64,000 bases of DNA, taken from the NCBI RefSeq assembly GCF_003448965.1, contig NZ_QRGC01000019.1, forward strand, positions 41,562 through 105,561. Reading direction: 5' to 3'. The translations under genes were made by a program, and so were the position numbers. Under the pieces are notes generated by a model. That model was not told the origin of the DNA. It did not search any database and was given only the letters and a program-made list of their open reading frames with translations. Source of the DNA: Oceanicella sp. SM1341 (GTDB lineage: Bacteria > Pseudomonadota > Alphaproteobacteria > Rhodobacterales > Rhodobacteraceae). Below are positions 47,995-55,692 of this stretch, one piece after another (positions within the stretch are counted from its first letter, which is position 1; every line of letters begins with the position of its first letter).

Positions 47995-49243
47995 GGAGCA
48001 ATCCTCAACAGAGCGGGCCTCGACAGAACGGGCCTCGAAAGTACGGGCCTCTTCGGCGCAGCCCGCGCCGGGCGCGCGCGGCGGGGCCGACCATGCACCG
48101 GCTTTCACCGTGCTGCAACTGGTGCCGGCGCTGAACGAGGGCGGTGTCGAGCGCGGTGCGGTGGAGATATCGGCCGCCATCACCGCGGCGGGTGGCCGGG
48201 CGCTGCTGGCCTCGGCGGGCGGGCGGCTGGAGCCGGCGCTGCGCCGGGCGGGGGGCGAACTGATCCGCCGGCCGGGGTTCGACGCGAAGAACCCGTTCAA
48301 GCTGCCGGACTTCATCCGCGCCATCCGCGAGATCATCCTGGCCGAGAAGGTCGACATCGTGCACGCCCGCAGCCGGGCCCCGGCCTGGGCCGGCTGGTTC
48401 GCCGCCCGCGCCGAGCACCGGCCCTTCGTGACCACCTACCACGGCAGCTACTCCGAGGGCTTTCCCGGCAAGCGGCTCTACAACTCGGTGATGGCGAAGG
48501 GGCGGCCGGTGATCGCGGTCTCCGAATTCATCGCGGCACGGGTGATGGAGAAACACGGGCTGGCGCGCGAGGACATCGTGGTGATCCCGCGCGGGGCCGA
48601 CCTCTCGGTGTTCGACGAGAGGCTGGTGACCCCCGAGCGCACGGCCGCGATCGCGCAGGACTGGGAGCTGACCGAGGATCCCCGCCCCATCGTGCTGCTG
48701 CCCGGCCGCCTCACCCGCTGGAAGGGCCAGGGCCTGCTGGTGGAGGCGGCGGCGCTGATGGCGCAGGACGGCCCCCTGCCCTTCCGCATCGTGCTCGCCG
48801 GCGGCGACCCCTACGGCGCCTTCGGCCGCGAGATCGAGGAGCGCGCGCGGGCGGCCGGCCTCTCGGGCGACGTGAGCCTGGTCGGCTCGGTGACCGACAT
48901 GCCCGCGGCGCTCGCCCTCTCGGCGGTCGTCGTCTGCCCCTCCCTGGAGCCGGAGGCCTTCGGCCGCGCGGTGGTCGAGGCCCAGGCGATGAGCCGCCCG
49001 GTCATCGCCGCCGACCACGGCGGCGCGCGCGAGACGGTGGCGCCCGGGGTGTCCGGCTGGCTCGTGCGGCCGGGGGACGCGGGCGCGCTGGCACAGGCGC
49101 TGCGCGAGGCCCTGGCCCTCGGCCCGGACGCCCGCGCCGCGATGGGGGCCGCGGGCCTCGCCCGGGTCCGCGCGCAGTATTCCATCGCCGCGATGCAGGC
49201 GGCGACGCTCGACGTCTACGCGAAGCTGCTCGCCCGGCGCTGA
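47993..49243 (+). CDS. Glycosyltransferase family 4-type
   Basis: 416 aa, GT-B fold. VLQLVPALNEGGVERGAVEIS opens the N-terminal domain (from residue 40). The C-terminal half has VLLPGRLTRWKGQGLLVEAA, PSLEPEAFGRAVVEAQAMSRPVIAADHGGA and GWLVRPGD, the nucleotide-sugar donor site of GT4. It likely adds a sugar to an envelope glycan or lipid (inference). GGGGAG is 5 bases before ATG 47993. The first 38 residues are a Ser/Thr/Arg/Ala tail encoded by a 15-bp repeat and are not part of the fold. Confidence 0.9.
   Translation: MEQSSTERASTERASKVRASSAQPAPGARGGADHAPAFTVLQLVPALNEGGVERGAVEISAAITAAGGRALLASAGGRLEPALRRAGGELIRRPGFDAKNPFKLPDFIRAIREIILAEKVDIVHARSRAPAWAGWFAARAEHRPFVTTYHGSYSEGFPGKRLYNSVMAKGRPVIAVSEFIAARVMEKHGLAREDIVVIPRGADLSVFDERLVTPERTAAIAQDWELTEDPRPIVLLPGRLTRWKGQGLLVEAAALMAQDGPLPFRIVLAGGDPYGAFGREIEERARAAGLSGDVSLVGSVTDMPAALALSAVVVCPSLEPEAFGRAVVEAQAMSRPVIAADHGGARETVAPGVSGWLVRPGDAGALAQALREALALGPDARAAMGAAGLARVRAQYSIAAMQAATLDVYAKLLARR
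48006..48050 (+). repeat. Three imperfect 15-bp repeats in the glycosyltransferase 5' end
   Basis: Units 48006-48020, 48021-48035 and 48036-48050 share the form C-A/G-A-x-AG-x-x-CGGGCCT and encode STERA / STERA / SKVRA. The array lies directly at the divergent start-codon junction. Confidence 0.75.
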
Positions 49244-49863
49244 GGGCCGCGGACCACCCCGCGCGCAGGCGGGCGCCTGCACGGGGGGCTGCCCCACCCG
49301 GGTTCCCTGCCTCCCGCCGGCGCAGCGATCCACCGGGTGCACAGCACCCGGCCGGGCCCAAAGGCGGGGACACCGACAGGTGGCCCCGGCACGGGAGGGC
49401 GCCCTCTCCGTCTCCGGGCATCCCTCCGGGCCGGGGGCCTCCCGCCCTGCGTCGACCCGCCCTCGCGGGCGCGTCTCCTGCGGTTTGGGCCGGGCCGCGC
49501 CTGCGGCGCGGCGGCATCGCGACAGCGGCAACCGCCCGCAGGTGGCGCCGCGATCCCGCGAAGTCGGCCCGGCGCGGTTCCCTGCGGTCGCGCGAGCGGG
49601 GCGAAAGCCCCACGGGGCTGCTCACCGGCCGCTCCGAGCGCCCCGCTTGCGCGCGGCCCGACGTGCCGCGACCGCATCCCGGCCCGGCGGCCCGAGGGTC
49701 GACCTCCGGCGCGTACAGGTGGTGCGGGGACCGATGGTTTCCGGGCGACGGCTTCCGGTCGGCGCGGGGGCCTGCGAGCGCGGAGGCCGCGATTTCAAGG
49801 GAGCACCGGCCGGGCCCGCGCAGGCGCAGCACCCGGCGGCGGCGCGGGCTGCCTGCCTGCGGC
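49244..49863. other. 620-base gene-free gap with copy B of the dispersed repeat
   Basis: Long open frames occur on both strands but none resembles a protein family or has a normal start region. A small hairpin GCAGGC-GGGC-GCCTGC (49265-49280) may end the glycosyltransferase transcript. The repeat at 49428-49514 is the other recognisable structure. Confidence 0.7.
49428..49514. repeat. Dispersed double-hairpin repeat, copy B
   Basis: Partner of 45682-45767. Hairpin 1 is CGCCC-TCGC-GGGCG (49458-49471) and hairpin 2 is GCCGCGCC-TGC-GGCGCGGC (49494-49512). Stems are kept while loops change length, and the linker between the hairpins is invariant. Confidence 0.75.
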
Positions 49864-51294
49864 TCAGGCGGCGTCGGCCACCACGGTGACCATGTTGCGC
49901 CCGCCGTGCTTCGAGGCGTAGAGCGCCGCATCCGCGCGGCGCATCAGCTCCTCGACGCCCGCGGGCGCGGGGCTGCTGCCCACGCAAACCCCGATGCTCA
50001 CCGTCACCGGCAGGCCCTCGGGCAGACCCTCGACGAGGAAGGGGGTCGACTCGACCGCCACGCGCATGCGCTCGGCCACCTGGGCGGCGATGCGCGCGTC
50101 GACATCGGGCATGGCCACGAAGAACTCCTCGCCCCCCAGCCGCGCCACCAGGTCCTCGCCGCGCACCGTCTGGCGCAGGCGCTCGGCGAACTGGCGCAGC
50201 ACCGCGTCGCCGGCGGCATGGCCGTAGCGGTCGTTCACCGCCTTGAAGCTGTCGAGGTCGAGCATCATCGTGGCGAACCCGCGCCCGGTCTCACGCGCAC
50301 GGGTGAGGATGCTGTCGAGGTGATGGAGCGCGTAGCGGCGGTTGAACAGGCCGGTGAGCGGGTCGACCATCGACAGCCGCAGCCCGTCGCGCAGGCTCGA
50401 GCGCAGCCCGTCGGAGACCAGCTTGCGACGCAGCTGGGCCCGCAGCCGGGCAGCCAGCTCGGCCGGATCGGGCGGCACATGGAAATAGTCGTTCGCGCCG
50501 AGGTCGAGAACCTGGGCCGCGAACTCGGCATCATCGCCGTTCACCGCGAAGAGGATCGCGGCCTGCCGCGTCTCGGGGTGCGAGCGCAGCGCGGCGAGGA
50601 GCTGACGCCCGTCCGGGATCCCGTCCGGGCTTCCACCCGCGCCGCAGGCCGCCCCGCGCCCCAGGTTCTGCGAGATCACGATCGCGTCGGGCGGCTCGGA
50701 GCCGACGAGCGCCATCACCTGCGCCCCGTCAGCGCAGCAGCGGGTGCGCACGCCCAGCCGGCGGGCCATCTTGTCGGCCCAGTCGCGCGCCTCCTCCGGC
50801 GGGTCGGACACGAAGATCACGCTGCCCGCGCCGCCGGCCAGCAGGGCGTCGCCCTCCGCCAGGGTGGTGCCCAGCCCGAGACCGCGGCTGGTGCGGTCGC
50901 GCAGGCGAAGCTCGTCGAACATCAGCTTGGAGCGCAGCAGGTTGCGCACCCGGGCGAGCAGCGCCACGTCGCGCAGCGGGCGGGAGAGGAAGTCATCCGC
51001 GCCCACCTCGAGCCCGCGCAGCCGCTCCTCGGGCGAGTTGAGCGCCGTGATCATCACCACCGGGATATGGGCGAGCCGGGCATCCGCCTTCAGCCGGCGA
51101 CACACCTCGAAGCCGTCGAGCTCGGGCATCAGCACGTCGAGGAGGATGACATCTGGCTCCTCCCGCGCGGCGATCTCGAGCCCCTGAAGTCCGTTTTCCG
51201 CAAGCAGTACAGAGTAGTAGGCCGAAGCAAGCCTGGTCCTGAGAATGACGCGGTTGGTCTCCACGTCATCGATCACAAGAATTCTTCCCGACAT
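49864..51294 (-). CDS. pleD: PleD-type response regulator diguanylate cyclase (REC-REC-GGDEF)
   Basis: 476 aa. The first receiver domain (residues 3-120) has acidic pocket DD, phosphoacceptor D53 in LLDVLMPELDG and the conserved Lys equivalent replaced near FLSRP. The second receiver (about 150-290) lacks a phosphoacceptor aspartate (IVISQNL) and is an adaptor. The GGDEF domain carries GGEEF (387-391) and a perfect inhibitory site RGED five residues upstream. It makes c-di-GMP on phosphorylation and should be feedback-inhibited. It is the counterpart of the EAL protein at 2899. Confidence 0.93.
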   Translation of the reverse strand: MSGRILVIDDVETNRVILRTRLASAYYSVLLAENGLQGLEIAAREEPDVILLDVLMPELDGFEVCRRLKADARLAHIPVVMITALNSPEERLRGLEVGADDFLSRPLRDVALLARVRNLLRSKLMFDELRLRDRTSRGLGLGTTLAEGDALLAGGAGSVIFVSDPPEEARDWADKMARRLGVRTRCCADGAQVMALVGSEPPDAIVISQNLGRGAACGAGGSPDGIPDGRQLLAALRSHPETRQAAILFAVNGDDAEFAAQVLDLGANDYFHVPPDPAELAARLRAQLRRKLVSDGLRSSLRDGLRLSMVDPLTGLFNRRYALHHLDSILTRARETGRGFATMMLDLDSFKAVNDRYGHAAGDAVLRQFAERLRQTVRGEDLVARLGGEEFFVAMPDVDARIAAQVAERMRVAVESTPFLVEGLPEGLPVTVSIGVCVGSSPAPAGVEELMRRADAALYASKHGGRNMVTVVADAA

Positions 51295-51545
51295 TTCCGC
51301 TCCCCGAAAGCGGCCGGCCTCTCTCCCCGCGGTCCGGCAGACCGCGCCCCGGAAAATCGGCATGGCACCGCGGCCCGGAAGGACCGCCCAGAATGACATT
51401 CTTGCCGCATGGCGGACAGGCCGGGCCCCCGTACTGGTTCCCACCCGGTCATCGCGCGAAATTTGCGCTTCCCGTCACGGGCTGACAGAATCGATCTCGT
51501 TCGAATATTTGATCCAACACAAACGAGTATAGCGGAGTTCACATC

Positions 51546-51833
51546 ATGCGTCACCAGATGCAGTCGACGCCGGAGGAAATCGCACTAGCCGCGTTTTCCT
51601 GGCTGCTCGAGGACCCCGAGCGCGCCGGCGCCTTCCTCGGCTGGTCGGGCACCGACCCCTCCGAGCTCGCCGGGCGGCTGGAGGACCCGGTGTTCCTCGG
51701 CTTCGTGCTCGACTTCCTGCTCACCGAGGACTGGCAGGTGTGCGATTTCTGCGCCGCCGCCGGCCTGCCGCCCGAGGCGCCGATGCGCGCCCGCCAGGCG
51801 CTGCCGGGCGGCGACCTGCCGGCCTGGACCTGA
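51546..51833 (+). CDS. DUF3572 family protein
   Basis: 95 aa. The pattern AAFSWLLEDPERAGAFLGWSG, FLGFVLDFLLTEDWQVCDFC and the ending ARQALPGGDLPAWT matches the alphaproteobacterial DUF3572 family, whose function is unknown. It is all-helical and acidic with no membrane segment. ATG 51546 (AGCGGAG upstream) and ATG 51558 are possible starts. It is divergent from pleD, and it is followed after 6 bases by a HAD-like gene, probably co-transcribed. Confidence 0.85.
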   Translation: MRHQMQSTPEEIALAAFSWLLEDPERAGAFLGWSGTDPSELAGRLEDPVFLGFVLDFLLTEDWQVCDFCAAAGLPPEAPMRARQALPGGDLPAWT

Positions 51834-51839
51834 GCGCGC

Positions 51840-52484
51840 ATGACCCTGGACGCCGCCCTGCACGCCGAGATCCGCGCGCTCGCGCTCGACGAGAACCGCC
51901 CGCTCCTGGTGGTCGATGCCGACGAGGTGATGGTGCATTTCGCCGAGCATCTCACCCGCTGGCTGGAGGCGCAGGGCTGGGCGCTGCGGCTCACCGAGTA
52001 CAAGCTCGACGGCGCCATCCGCCACATCGAGACCGGCGAGCCCCCCGGCGCCTTGCGCCTGCGCGAGCTGCTCGACGGGTTCATCGATGCCGAGACCCGG
52101 AACCAGCTCGCGGTGGAGGGGGCGGCGGACACGCTCGCCGCCCTCTCGCGCCACACCCAGGTGGTGGTGCTCACCAACGTGCCGGCCCGGGTGCGCGCCG
52201 ACCGGGTGGCAAACCTCGCCGCCCTCGGCATGGGCTACCCGCTGCTGGCCAATTCCGGGCCGAAGGGACCGGCGCTCGCCGCGCTCGCGGGCCGGGTCTC
52301 GGCGCCGGTGGCCTTTGTCGACGACAGCCCGCTGCAGATCGACAGCGCCGCGCGCCACGCGGCCGGTGTGCGGCGCATCCATTTCAGCGGCTCGGAGATG
52401 CTGCGCGCCATCCTCCCCCCGGTGCCGCGCGCCGACCATGCCGTGCTGAGCTGGGAAGAGATTGCCGGACTGCTCGGGGCCTGA
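51840..52484 (+). CDS. HAD-like hydrolase
   Basis: 214 aa. HAD motif I appears as LLVVDADEVMVHFAEHL, motif II as VVVLTNVP, a lysine in NSGPKGPAL and motif IV as FVDDSPLQIDSA. The second position of motif I is Asp-Ala-Asp-Glu, which is consistent with a phosphatase or related activity. Substrate unknown. Conserved next to DUF3572 in related bacteria as far as can be recalled, but this is not proven here. Confidence 0.75.
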   Translation: MTLDAALHAEIRALALDENRPLLVVDADEVMVHFAEHLTRWLEAQGWALRLTEYKLDGAIRHIETGEPPGALRLRELLDGFIDAETRNQLAVEGAADTLAALSRHTQVVVLTNVPARVRADRVANLAALGMGYPLLANSGPKGPALAALAGRVSAPVAFVDDSPLQIDSAARHAAGVRRIHFSGSEMLRAILPPVPRADHAVLSWEEIAGLLGA

Positions 52485-52545
52485 GCGCGCCCGGGCCGCG
52501 GCGGCGCGCGGGCGGGCGCCGGGAAGGGCGGTCCGCTCCCGGCCC

Positions 52546-52665
52546 GCCGGCGCTTCGGTCAGCTGCACCCCGCCCACCGGCGTTTCGGCAACCAGCGTTT
52601 CGGTCCTTGGCGTTTGGGCCACCGGCGCCCTGTCCGCCGGCCTCTCGGCAACCAGCGTCCTGAAC
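52546..52665. repeat. Degenerate 15-bp tandem repeat
   Basis: Units in phase from 52546 share an A/GCC-G/A-GC-G/C-TTTCGG-x pattern. The clearest are 52576-52590, 52591-52605, 52606-52620, 52636-52650 and 52651-52665; GGCAACCAGCGT recurs exactly at a 60-base distance. It lies between the HAD gene and the convergent thioesterase, probably non-coding. Confidence 0.65.
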
Positions 52666-52702
52666 GCCCGTTCCCGGCCCGCGAGCCTCCCGGCCGACGC
52701 TC

Positions 52703-53149
52703 TCAGCCCGTCCGCGTCTCGGCCGCCAGCGCCTGCGCCGCGGCGCGCAGGCTTTCGGGCAGCGGCACGGGGCGGCGGGTGCTCGCATCCACGTAGACGT
52801 GGGTGAAGCGGCCCTCGGCGGCGGCCAGCGCCTCGCCCGGGGCGAAGAGGCCGATGCGGAAGGTGAGCGAGCTCGTGCCCACCCGCTCCACTCCGAGACC
52901 CGCCTCCACGCCCCGCGGCCAGCCCAGCGAGGCGTGATAGATGCAGCCCGTCTCCACCACCAGCCCGATCACCTCGCCCCCCGGCACCGGCAGCTTCGCC
53001 GCCTCGATCAGCCAGAGGTTCGCCAGCGCGTCGAAGAACTCGTAGTAGACGACGTTGTTCATGTGGCCGTAGACATCATTGTCGCGCCAGCGGGTGGTCA
53101 TCTCGCGGAAAAATGCATAGCTTGCGCGCGGCGCGCGGTCTCTGGGCAT
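52703..53149 (-). CDS. Acyl-CoA thioesterase, 4HBT hot-dog fold
   Basis: 148 aa. Catalytic region TRWRDNDVYGHMNNVVYYEFFDA (aspartate in RDND, as in 4-hydroxybenzoyl-CoA and YbgC-like thioesterases), then the GCIYHASLGWPRGVEAGL strand. It hydrolyses a short or medium acyl-CoA; the substrate is not determined. ATG 53149 is supported by family length. It is divergent from the HAD gene at 53216. Confidence 0.9.
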   Translation of the reverse strand: MPRDRAPRASYAFFREMTTRWRDNDVYGHMNNVVYYEFFDALANLWLIEAAKLPVPGGEVIGLVVETGCIYHASLGWPRGVEAGLGVERVGTSSLTFRIGLFAPGEALAAAEGRFTHVYVDASTRRPVPLPESLRAAAQALAAETRTG

Positions 53150-53215
53150 GGGCCTCGCCTCACCTGTGTTCTCCCGCGGCCCCGGCGCCGCGCTGCCTGC
53201 CGGAGGATTGCCGCG

Positions 53216-53911
53216 ATGCAAGAGCGGATCAAGGGGCTGCTGTTCGACAAGGACGGCACGCTGTTCGACTTCCAGTCCTCCTGGGCGCCGGTCTTCGCCC
53301 GGGTGGTGGCGGAGCTGGCGGAGGGCGATGCGGCCCGCGCCGGCGCCCTGTGCGCCGCCGGCGGCTTCGACGCGGCGAACGGCCGCTTCACCCCGGAGTC
53401 CACCGTGATCGCCGGCACCTCCGCCGATGTCGCCGCCGCCCTGCTGCCGCACCTGCCGGGCTGGGACCTGCCCCGGCTCGAGCGGCTGCTCAACCGCAGC
53501 GCCACCGGTGTCGCGATGGCGCCGGTCACCGATCTCGCCGCCTTCACCGCCCGCCTGCGCCGCGCCGGGCTGCGCACCGGGGTCGCCACCAACGACGGCG
53601 AGACCGCGGCGCGCAGCCATCTCGGCGCCGCCGCCGCCGGGTTCGACTACATCGCCGGCTACGACAGCGGCTACGGCGCCAAGCCCGGGCCCGGCATGGT
53701 GCAGGGCTTCCTCGCCGCCACCGGCCTCGCGCCGCAGGAGGTGGCGATGGTGGGCGACAGCCTGCACGACCTCGTGGCAGCCCGCGCCGCCGGCACCGGC
53801 GCCATCGCCGTGCTCACCGGCGTGGCGAGCGCCGAAGACCTCGCCCCGCATGCCGACGTGGTGCTCGCCAGCATCGCCGAGCTGCCGGCCTGGCTGGGCA
53901 TCGCACGATGA
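53216..53911 (+). CDS. HAD phosphatase, phosphoglycolate phosphatase-like
   Basis: 231 aa. Motif I LLFDKDGTLFDF (residues 8-19), motif II GVATND, Lys in YGAKPGPGM and motif IV MVGDSLHDLVAARAAG are complete, so the enzyme should be active. Related to Gph; candidate substrates are phosphoglycolate or other small phosphate esters. CGGAGGA is 9 bases before ATG 53216. ATGA overlap with the next gene and GTGA overlap after that make a tight three-gene operon ending in a patatin. Confidence 0.88.
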   Translation: MQERIKGLLFDKDGTLFDFQSSWAPVFARVVAELAEGDAARAGALCAAGGFDAANGRFTPESTVIAGTSADVAAALLPHLPGWDLPRLERLLNRSATGVAMAPVTDLAAFTARLRRAGLRTGVATNDGETAARSHLGAAAAGFDYIAGYDSGYGAKPGPGMVQGFLAATGLAPQEVAMVGDSLHDLVAARAAGTGAIAVLTGVASAEDLAPHADVVLASIAELPAWLGIAR

Positions 53912-54462
53912 GCGCCCCCGGCAAGGGCCCGATGAGCAGCCCGATCGAGGCGCGGGTGAACGCGCCCCACCCCATCGCCCGGCTCGGCTGCGCGGCGCCC
54001 CGGCGCTTCATCGCCACCGCGGTGCTGGCGGGGCTCGGGGTGTTCATGGCGGTGATCGCGGCGGAGCAGGAAGGCGCCTGGAAAACCCTCGTGCTGGGCC
54101 TCGCCGGCCTCGGCGCGCTCGCCCTCGCGCTGCTGGTCTGGCGCGCGACCGGCACCGCGGTGCTGCTCACGGAGGATGCGCTCGTCACCTCCGACGGGCG
54201 CCTGCTCACCGCGCTCGACGAGATCGAGGCAGTGGAGAACGGCTTCCTCGCCTTCCGCCCGGCAAACGGCTTCGTGCTGCGGCTGCGCCACCCGATGCCG
54301 CGCGGCTTCGCCCCCGGGCTCTGGTGGCGCTTCGGCCGCCGGCTCGGCGTGGGCGGCTCGGTCTCCGCGCCGGAGGCGAAGGCGATGGCCCAGGCGATCT
54401 CGATGCGCCTCGCCGCCCGCCGCGCCGGGGCAGAGGGCGACACCCCCGGGGAGCCCTCGTGA
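53908..54462 (+). CDS. Uncharacterised membrane protein with PH-like C-terminal region
   Basis: 184 aa. Two hydrophobic helices (about residues 36-55 and 61-80) are followed by a soluble part, TAVLLTEDALVTSDGRLLTALDEIEAVENGFLAFRP, which looks like a bacterial PH domain. It reads as a membrane-surface protein. ATG 53908 overlaps the HAD stop; an in-frame ATG at 53932 is possible. No family is assigned with confidence. Architecture resembles the protein at 25642. Confidence 0.7.
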   Translation: MSAPGKGPMSSPIEARVNAPHPIARLGCAAPRRFIATAVLAGLGVFMAVIAAEQEGAWKTLVLGLAGLGALALALLVWRATGTAVLLTEDALVTSDGRLLTALDEIEAVENGFLAFRPANGFVLRLRHPMPRGFAPGLWWRFGRRLGVGGSVSAPEAKAMAQAISMRLAARRAGAEGDTPGEPS

Positions 54463-55652
54463 GCCTGCGCGCGGGGCTGCTCGGCGCGGCTCTCGCGCTC
54501 ACCGCCTGCTCGGGCCTGCCGCGCATGCCGCCGGCCATCCCCGCCCCTGCGCCCGAGGGCATCGCCAGCCTGCCGGGCTACGGGCAGATCCGCTATTTCG
54601 GCGACCAGGTGCCGCCCCGCACGCCGGAGATGATCGACACGTTCATCGCCCGCAGGCTGGCCGCGCGGCCCAATCCCGGGCGCTTCGACATCCTCGCCCT
54701 TTCCGGCGGCGGCTCGGACGGCGCCTATGGCGCGGGGCTGCTCGCCGGCTGGAGCGCGCGCGGCGACCGGCCGGAGTTCGACGTGGTCACCGGCATCTCC
54801 ACCGGCGCGCTCATTGCCCCCTTCGCCTTCCTCGGCGGGCAGGAGGACGACGAGATCGGCGCGCTCTACACCAGCATCTCGCTCGACCAGATCGTCGACC
54901 TCGCGCCGCTGGGCGCGCTGTTCGGCGCGCCCTCGCTGGGCGATTCCGCGCCGCTGCGCGCGCTGCTCGAGCGCGAGATCACGCCGGAGTTCGTCGCCCG
55001 CATCGCCGCGCAATACCGGCGCGGGCGCATCCTGCTGATCGGCACCACCAACCTCGACGCCCAGCGCCCGGTGATCTGGGACATCGGCGCCATCGCCGCC
55101 TCCGGGCGCGACGACGCGCCGGAGCTGATCCGCGAGGTGATGCTGGCCTCCGCCGCCATTCCCGCCGCCTTCCCGCCGGTGCTCTTCGACGTGACGCAGG
55201 ACGGCGTGGAAGGCAGCGAGCTGCACGTGGACGGCGGCGTGACCCGCTCGATCTTCGTCACCCCGCCGGGCTTCGACGCCCGCCCGATCATGGAGCGGCT
55301 GGGCATCCCGCCCGAGGGCCGCGCGCTCTGGCTGATCCGCAACGCCAGCCTGCGGCCGGACTACGCGCCGCTGCGCACCCGCGTGCTCGACATCGCCCAG
55401 CGCTCGGTGAGCACGCTGATCAAGTCGCAGACCACGGGCGACCTCTTCGCCATCGAGAGCCGTGCGCGGCAGGACGGCTTCGCCTTCCACCTCGCCTACG
55501 TGCCCGAGGATTTCGACGGCCACGAGACCGAGCCCTTCGACCGCGACTACATGCGGGCCCTCTTCCGCCGCGGCCGCGCCGACGCGCTGCAGGGTTACGA
55601 CTGGCACGGTTCGGTCTACCCCGGGGTGGCAGAGCCCGGGGCGGGGAACTGA
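54459..55652 (+). CDS. Patatin-like phospholipase lipoprotein
   Basis: 397 aa. A lipoprotein signal ends at Cys17 (LALTAC-S). The patatin domain holds the oxyanion loop GGGSDGAYG (83-91), nucleophile Ser114 in GISTG and the dyad Asp258 in HVDGG, so it should be an active lipid acyl hydrolase. Starts with GTG 54459 (GTGA overlap with the upstream stop); the lipobox position fixes this start. Being lipid-anchored, it is likely periplasmic, facing envelope phospholipid. A bidirectional hairpin follows. Confidence 0.93.
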   Translation: MSLRAGLLGAALALTACSGLPRMPPAIPAPAPEGIASLPGYGQIRYFGDQVPPRTPEMIDTFIARRLAARPNPGRFDILALSGGGSDGAYGAGLLAGWSARGDRPEFDVVTGISTGALIAPFAFLGGQEDDEIGALYTSISLDQIVDLAPLGALFGAPSLGDSAPLRALLEREITPEFVARIAAQYRRGRILLIGTTNLDAQRPVIWDIGAIAASGRDDAPELIREVMLASAAIPAAFPPVLFDVTQDGVEGSELHVDGGVTRSIFVTPPGFDARPIMERLGIPPEGRALWLIRNASLRPDYAPLRTRVLDIAQRSVSTLIKSQTTGDLFAIESRARQDGFAFHLAYVPEDFDGHETEPFDRDYMRALFRRGRADALQGYDWHGSVYPGVAEPGAGN

Positions 55653-55687
55653 GGCGGCGCGGCGCGCTTTCCGTGCGCCGCACCGCC
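55653..55687. terminator. Bidirectional terminator between patatin gene and glutamate dehydrogenase
   Basis: GGCGGCGCGGCGC / GCGCCGCACCGCC, a 13-bp stem with one mismatch (a G-U pair on the minus-strand transcript) and a 9-base loop, followed by CTCTTT on the plus strand. It fills the 40-base space between two convergent genes. Confidence 0.7.
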
Positions 55688-55692
55688 CTCTT

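Noticed and set aside
47269..51396. A 1,375-codon open frame on the plus strand
   Set aside because: It runs antisense to the hydrolase and pleD and out of frame through the glycosyltransferase. Its composition is the Arg/His/Gly-rich shadow typical of G+C-rich DNA without stops.
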